Shown here one piece after another: positions 60,058 to 64,000 of a stretch of 64,000 nucleotides of DNA. The stretch lies in contig NZ_WVHL01000005.1 in assembly GCF_009861525.1 (NCBI RefSeq), positions 2,046,001 through 2,110,000 of the forward strand. Reading direction: 5' to 3'. This DNA comes from Pseudomonas sp. LD120 (GTDB lineage Bacteria > Pseudomonadota > Gammaproteobacteria > Pseudomonadales > Pseudomonadaceae). The notes beneath the pieces are model-generated. The model was not told the origin of the DNA. It ran no database searches and saw only the letters and a program-made list of their open reading frames with translations. Both the position numbers and the translations under genes were made by a program. How positions within the stretch are numbered: position 1 is the first letter of the stretch; each line of letters opens with the position of its first letter.

Positions 60058-60690
60058 TTACAGCGATAGCAGCAGCCGCCCGGCAAACAACACCAGGATC
60101 AGCCCCATGCAGCGTTCGAACCAGTGCCCCAGGCGCATGAACAGCAGGCGTACCCGGGGGCTGGAAAAGAACAGCGCGACGATAACGAACCACAGCGCGT
60201 TCACCAGGCACATCCAGGCGCCATATGAAGCCTGAATGCTCAAGGGGGTGGTTGCGCTGACCAGGGTGGTGAAGATCGCCAGGAAAAACAGCGTTGCCTT
60301 GGGGTTGGTGGCGTTGGTCAGAAAGCCCGTGCTAAAGGCGCGCAGCAATGTTTGTCGCGGTTCGTCTTGCGCTGTCTCGCCTGGGACTGTGCTCTTGGCT
60401 TGGCTGCGTAGCAGGCTGATGCCCAAGTAAAGAATGTAGGCGCCCCCTAGCAGTTTGGCGGCGCTTAGCAACCAGGGTGTGGCGTGCATCAGGGCGCCGA
60501 CTCCCAGCAAGGTGTAAAGCACGTGCACCGAAATGCCGGCGCCTATGCCCAGGGCGGTGCAGACGCCAGTCAGCCGGCCAAAGCGCACGCTCTGGCGGAT
60601 GGTGACGGCAAAGTCCGGCCCTGGTGCGACCACCGCAAGAAAGTGAACCACGGCCAGGGTGAGAAACTCACCAAGATAATGGGGTGGCAT
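60058..60690 (-). CDS. LysE/RhtB family amino acid exporter
   Basis: The 210-residue protein has about six transmembrane helices and the family opening VVHFLAVVAPGPDFAVTIRQSVRFG (residues 13-37), then GIGAGISVHVLYTLLGVGAL and FLTNATNPKATLFFLAIFTT. Members export amino acids or homoserine lactones; the substrate is unclear. ATG 60690 follows CGGAGGCA. The upstream reading from 60912 would run into the AlaX gene. It follows alaX on the same strand with a 32-bp gap. Confidence 0.92.
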   Translation of the reverse strand: MPPHYLGEFLTLAVVHFLAVVAPGPDFAVTIRQSVRFGRLTGVCTALGIGAGISVHVLYTLLGVGALMHATPWLLSAAKLLGGAYILYLGISLLRSQAKSTVPGETAQDEPRQTLLRAFSTGFLTNATNPKATLFFLAIFTTLVSATTPLSIQASYGAWMCLVNALWFVIVALFFSSPRVRLLFMRLGHWFERCMGLILVLFAGRLLLSL

Positions 60691-60722
60691 GTTGCCTCCG
60701 TTCCGCAGGGAAGATGAGTGTT

Positions 60723-61349
60723 TCAGTCGAGGCTGTAGTTGACCGAGAGCGTGCCTTTTTTTTCCGAGACCGAGTTGATGCTCACCGGTCCCAGCTCTTG
60801 CAATTGATGCACGTGCGTACCGCCGCAGCCATAGGCCGGCAATTGGCCAAAGCGGACCTGGCGTGTTCCGGATTCCATGGTGATGTGCCGCTCCAGGTTC
60901 GCGCCGATCCATTGTTCGAGGGCCCTCTGCACTTGGATGCGGTCGACGGCCTGGGGGCGCTCTCCCGGCTTGAATGACACTCGGCCCTCTCCCGGCCAGT
61001 GGTGGGCCTTGATCGGCGTCCAGCCCAGGCTTTGTACGAAGTGACCGATCAAATGCCCGGCCGAATGCATGCGGCTATTGAGCCGGCGCCGTTTCTCATC
61101 CACTCGCGCCTCCTGCAGGCCCAGCTGCAGAGGTTGCGGTAGGTAGTGCACGATCTGTTGTCCTTCTTGCGTCACGCGCAGTACCTGCGCTTCGCCGATC
61201 CAGCCGGTGTCGCTGGGTTGGCCGCCGCCTTGAGGGTGAAACGGCGTCGCGTGCAGGGTCGCGGCGAACAGCTCGTCATGCGGCTGGCAAGTCAGGACTT
61301 CTACGGGGGCGATCAGTTGATCGTCTTGGTAATACAGGTGAAGCGTCAT
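60723..61349 (-). CDS. AlaX-like alanyl-tRNA editing protein
   Basis: The 208-residue protein is a stand-alone copy of the AlaRS editing domain. It hydrolyses mischarged Ser- or Gly-tRNA-Ala. Zinc ligands are visible as His95 and His99 (RMHSAGHLIGHFV) and Cys175 and His179 (YGCGGTHVHQL). The N-terminal beta-barrel part has FHPQGGGQPSDTGWI. It forms a probable operon with the LysE-family exporter. Confidence 0.9.
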   Translation of the reverse strand: MTLHLYYQDDQLIAPVEVLTCQPHDELFAATLHATPFHPQGGGQPSDTGWIGEAQVLRVTQEGQQIVHYLPQPLQLGLQEARVDEKRRRLNSRMHSAGHLIGHFVQSLGWTPIKAHHWPGEGRVSFKPGERPQAVDRIQVQRALEQWIGANLERHITMESGTRQVRFGQLPAYGCGGTHVHQLQELGPVSINSVSEKKGTLSVNYSLD

Positions 61350-61438
61350 TTCTCAAGCCTTGGATTTAAGTGTTTTTCCATTATGTGGCTTGCGTAATTG
61401 CGTGATAATCCGTCCCAAACTCAATGGACTTTTGCATT

Positions 61439-62392
61439 GTGAGCATAAATCTACCTCTGCCTTTACTGGCGGAAATGGCGATTTTCGTCAGGGTCGTGGA
61501 GACCGGCAGTTTCTCCGAGGCCGCGCGGCAATTGGGTTCATCGCCGTCGGCGGTGAGTCGCAGCATCTCGCGTCTGGAGAAGGCCCTGGCCACCCGACTG
61601 TTGCAGCGCACCACCCGCAAGCTGCGTTTGAGCGAGGGGGGCGAGGAGGTCTTCAAGCGCTGTAGCGAGATGCTCAGCGCGGCCCGTTCGGTGATGGAAA
61701 TCAGTGGTCAGTTCACCCACGAGGCCGAAGGCGTGGTGCGCGTCAGCGTGCCCAAGGCGGTGGGGCGCTTTGTGGTGCACCCGCACATGCCGGAGTTTCT
61801 CCGGCGGTACCCGAAGGTCGACGTGGAGTTGCTGCATGAAGACCGTGATGTCGACCTGATTGATGACAATGTCGACCTGGCCATCCGTATTACTGACCGT
61901 CCACCGCCAGGGCTGATTGGGCGTCAGCTGTTGCGCATCGATCATCTGCTCTGTGCCACGCCGCAGTACCTGGCACAGCACGGTACGCCGGTTCATCCTC
62001 AGGAGTTGCGTCAGCACAGTTGCATTTACCTGGGCGAAACCCCGAGCGATGCGCGCTGGAAGTTCACCCAGGGCAGCAAGGCGGTGACGGTCGGTGTGCG
62101 CGGGCGCTACGCCGCCAACCATACGGGCGTGCGCCTGGATGCGGTAATGCAGCACCTGGGGATTGGCAGTCTGCCGTATTTCACGGCGCGTCATGCGCTG
62201 GAGCAGGGCTTGATCGTGCAGGTGCTGCCGGAGTGGACCTTCCTGGCGTCCTACCACGGTGGCGCGTGGTTGCTGCACTCGCCAACCCGCTATCTGCCGC
62301 CGAAGCTGCGGGTGTTTATCGACTACTTGGTGGAGTGCTTGGCCAAGGAGCCGACCCTTAATCGCCCGGGCAAAGTAGAGCGCACCCTGTAA
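61439..62392 (+). CDS. LysR-family transcriptional regulator
   Basis: About 317 residues from GTG 61439 (VSINLPLPLLAEMAIF), which has GGA at a suitable distance; an ATG five codons upstream (61424) has no ribosome-binding site. The HTH is FVRVVETGSFSEAARQLGS and the recognition part SPSAVSRSISRLEKALATRL. The LysR_substrate domain begins VVRVSVPKAVGRFVVHP. It diverges from alaX across about 89 bp, the usual place for control of the divergent genes by LysR proteins, so regulation of alaX-lysE is a reasonable guess. Confidence 0.9.
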   Translation: MSINLPLPLLAEMAIFVRVVETGSFSEAARQLGSSPSAVSRSISRLEKALATRLLQRTTRKLRLSEGGEEVFKRCSEMLSAARSVMEISGQFTHEAEGVVRVSVPKAVGRFVVHPHMPEFLRRYPKVDVELLHEDRDVDLIDDNVDLAIRITDRPPPGLIGRQLLRIDHLLCATPQYLAQHGTPVHPQELRQHSCIYLGETPSDARWKFTQGSKAVTVGVRGRYAANHTGVRLDAVMQHLGIGSLPYFTARHALEQGLIVQVLPEWTFLASYHGGAWLLHSPTRYLPPKLRVFIDYLVECLAKEPTLNRPGKVERTL

Positions 62393-62487
62393 GAATCGAT
62401 GACCGGCGAATGAGGTCGTCGGACGGGGCGGCACGGGCTCGGGCTGCACCGCATCGGGCAGCGATATCTGGGGTGAAAACATGGATG

Positions 62488-62521
62488 AAAAAAGGCCCGC
62501 CGGTCAAACCGTGCGGGCCTT
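62488..62521 (-). terminator. Terminator of the small acidic protein gene
   Basis: Read leftward, AAGGCCCGC pairs with GCGGGCCTT and a T7 tract follows. It lies about 20 bp after the stop codon. Confidence 0.85.
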
Positions 62522-62541
62522 GGCGGCGTTGAGCGCCGTGA

Positions 62542-62949
62542 TCAGTGCTTGCTGTCCTGGGCGGAGAGCGCCAGCAGCTGTTTTTCCTGGTTCCAGTCGA
62601 AGGGCTCGTCGTTCTGCTCGGCTTCGAAGCGACGCTCCTCCAGGGCCTGGTACAGATCGATTTCTTCATCCGGCATGTAGTGCAGGCAGTCACCGGCGAA
62701 GAACCACAGCAGATCGCGAGGCACCAAGTGGGCGATTTGTGGGTAGCGCTGCATGATTTGGCACAGCAAATCCTGGCCCAGGTACTGGCTTTCGATCGGG
62801 TCGATGGGCAGCGATGCACGCAGCTCATCGAAGCGCTCCAGGAACAGCGCATGGCTTTCTTCGGGAACCTGCTCGGCTTCTCCCACGGCCACCAGGATGC
62901 TGCGCAGGTGGTCCAGCAGGACGAGATGATCGGCGACGACATTGGACAT
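62542..62949 (-). CDS. Small acidic protein of unknown function (PA2816-like)
   Basis: The 135-residue protein from ATG 62949 is helical and acidic, with DHLVLLDHLRSILVAVGEAE, then YPQIAHLVPRDLLWFFAGDCLHYMPDEEIDLYQALEERR. It has no signal or transmembrane segment. It matches the PA2816 protein I recall next to fadE in P. aeruginosa, transcribed the same way 86 bp away. An upstream reading from 63009 has no better start. The function is unknown; a role with FadE is only suggested by position. Confidence 0.75.
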   Translation of the reverse strand: MSNVVADHLVLLDHLRSILVAVGEAEQVPEESHALFLERFDELRASLPIDPIESQYLGQDLLCQIMQRYPQIAHLVPRDLLWFFAGDCLHYMPDEEIDLYQALEERRFEAEQNDEPFDWNQEKQLLALSAQDSKH

Positions 62950-63035
62950 GACAGGGTCCTCAAGAGCAAAACGGGCGCGGGAGTATATAGCTCCCGTGCC
63001 CGGTTTCATAATCGACCTACCGCTCGGGCTCCGGT

Positions 63036-64000
63036 TTAGCGGATCTTGCCTTCGCTTAGGGTCAGTTCCTCTTTGGTGAAGTCATCCACGTCAATGACGC
63101 TGCGCCGCGCAGCTTCGGCTTCGTGCAGGGTCTGCGCTTCGCCGGCTTGCAGGACGCCAGCCTCGAGAGCTGCGTCGATCGCCGATGCGCCAGCTGCGGG
63201 TTTGACCTGGCCGCTTTTCAGCGCTTCGTGAAGCTTCTTGTGCAATGGATGGGCCGCGCTCAGCAGGTCGCAGGCATGTTGCAGTGCGCCCACGGGGTCG
63301 TCCGCCGATTGTGGGCGATAGCAGCCGGCGAGCACCGCCTCCAGCGCAGGATCCCCCTGTGCACGACCAATGATGGCTGCCACTTCGGCGTCCAATAGGT
63401 CGGACGGCCCGGTATGCCGGCGACTGAAGGGGAACACCAGCACCCGCAGCAGGCAACCGAAGGTCCGGCTGGGGAAGTTGCTGAGCAGCTCATCCAGGGC
63501 GCGTTCGGACTGGCCGAGGCTTTCCTCCATAGCCCAGCCCAGCAGCGGCCGCAGGTAGTCCGGGGAGTCCAGATCGTGATAGCGCTTGAGCGCCGCCGAA
63601 GCCAGGTACAGATGGCTGAGCACGTCGCCCAGGCGCGCGGACAGACGTTCGCGGCGTTTCAGTTCGCCGCCCAACAGCATCATCGACAAGTCGGCCAGCA
63701 GGGCGAAGGCCGCAGCTTGGCGATTGAGTGCGCGGAAATAGCCTTGACTGAGTTGGTCTCCCGGGGCTGGCTCAAAGCGGCCAAAGCCCAGGTTGAGGAC
63801 CAGCGTGCTGGCGGCGTTACTGACGGCAAAACCGATGTGCTTGAGCAGCAGGGCGTCGAATTCCTTCAGTGCCTGCTCAGGGTCTTCACGTCCCGCCAGG
63901 GCCATTTCCTTGAGGACGAAGGGATGGCAGCGGATGGCGCCCTGGCCGAAGATCATCAGGTTGCGCGAGAGGATGTTGGCGCCTTCCACGGTGATGAAGA
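63036..64000 (-). CDS. fadE: Acyl-CoA dehydrogenase FadE (3' part; 5' end outside window)
   Basis: About 321 C-terminal residues are present, reading in from the right edge. FITVEGANILSRNLMIFGQGAIRCHPFV is the end of the acyl-CoA dehydrogenase core, and the rest is the DUF1974 extension specific to long FadE proteins (DYLRPLLGWAMEESLGQSE, then FPSRTFGCLLRVLVFPF). Full-length members are about 815 residues. FadE does the first oxidation step of fatty acid beta-oxidation with FAD. Its catalytic Glu lies outside or near the window edge and cannot be checked. Confidence 0.93.
   Translation of the reverse strand, partial: FITVEGANILSRNLMIFGQGAIRCHPFVLKEMALAGREDPEQALKEFDALLLKHIGFAVSNAASTLVLNLGFGRFEPAPGDQLSQGYFRALNRQAAAFALLADLSMMLLGGELKRRERLSARLGDVLSHLYLASAALKRYHDLDSPDYLRPLLGWAMEESLGQSERALDELLSNFPSRTFGCLLRVLVFPFSRRHTGPSDLLDAEVAAIIGRAQGDPALEAVLAGCYRPQSADDPVGALQHACDLLSAAHPLHKKLHEALKSGQVKPAAGASAIDAALEAGVLQAGEAQTLHEAEAARRSVIDVDDFTKEELTLSEGKIR

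Overview
The window is a chromosomal segment of a fluorescent-group Pseudomonas. Three things support this: high GC, REP-like palindromes of the type seen in that group, and a gene order (gltA / sdhCDAB-sucAB-lpdG-sucCD / braB-type carrier / htpG / chemoreceptor / fabB-fabA / hybrid kinase / gpsA) that I recall as largely collinear with the PA1580-PA1622 part of P. aeruginosa. Almost all of it is core metabolism. The one clear foreign element is a decayed IS110-family insertion sequence.

Layout. 1-4.6 kb: the end of a TetR-type regulator, a YedI-like membrane protein, the outer-membrane lipid-transport protein MlaA coupled to a secreted alpha/beta hydrolase, and a small membrane protein. 4.6-9.5 kb: a GH17-type beta-glucan enzyme, a BetX-like betaine-binding protein and the yjcH-actP acetate permease pair. 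9.8-22.9 kb: the TCA block. gltA and sdhC diverge from a shared 363-bp region with two good sigma70 promoters. sdhCDAB, sucAB, lpdG and sucCD follow in order, separated by hairpins. 23.3-31.8 kb: branched-chain amino acid carrier, DUF599 protein, two lipoproteins, two overlapping hotdog thioesterases, htpG behind a near-consensus heat-shock promoter, a dienelactone hydrolase, a pirin and an OsmC protein. 32-37 kb: a chemoreceptor, the IS110 element and fabB-fabA. 37-42.1 kb: a co-oriented trio of TonB-dependent receptor, periplasmic binding-type protein and hybrid histidine kinase, read toward fabAB. 42.3-50.9 kb: a plus-strand run of gpsA, a DUF4389 protein, sixA, an acyl-CoA ligase, a hotdog thioesterase, two alpha/beta hydrolases, a glutathione transferase, a DUF4892 protein and an AI-2E family permease. 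50.9-59.2 kb: an EF-hand mini-protein, a two-component system, pyrF, a zinc-independent reductase, an SDR, an HBM-type chemoreceptor and an anchored protein. 59.5-60 kb: two tandem tRNA-Glu/tRNA-Gly pairs. 60-64 kb: a LysE exporter, an AlaX-like editing protein, a LysR regulator, a small acidic protein and the 3' part of fadE.

How the genes fit together. Acetate uptake (ActP), citrate synthase, succinate dehydrogenase, 2-oxoglutarate dehydrogenase and succinyl-CoA synthetase form an almost complete oxidative route in one place. Fatty-acid metabolism recurs throughout: fabA/fabB, acyl-CoA ligase, thioesterases and fadE. So does envelope upkeep: MlaA, lipoproteins and beta-glucan.

The points most worth checking are these. 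The IS110 element splits the fabB terminator, and its transposase is broken by an exact 8-bp duplication. A 7-A run at the start of sdhC puts the best-placed start codon out of frame. The receptor / binding protein / hybrid kinase trio may be a ligand-sensing system. There is also a sigma32-type promoter for htpG. I found no CRISPR array, prophage, rRNA or defence island.
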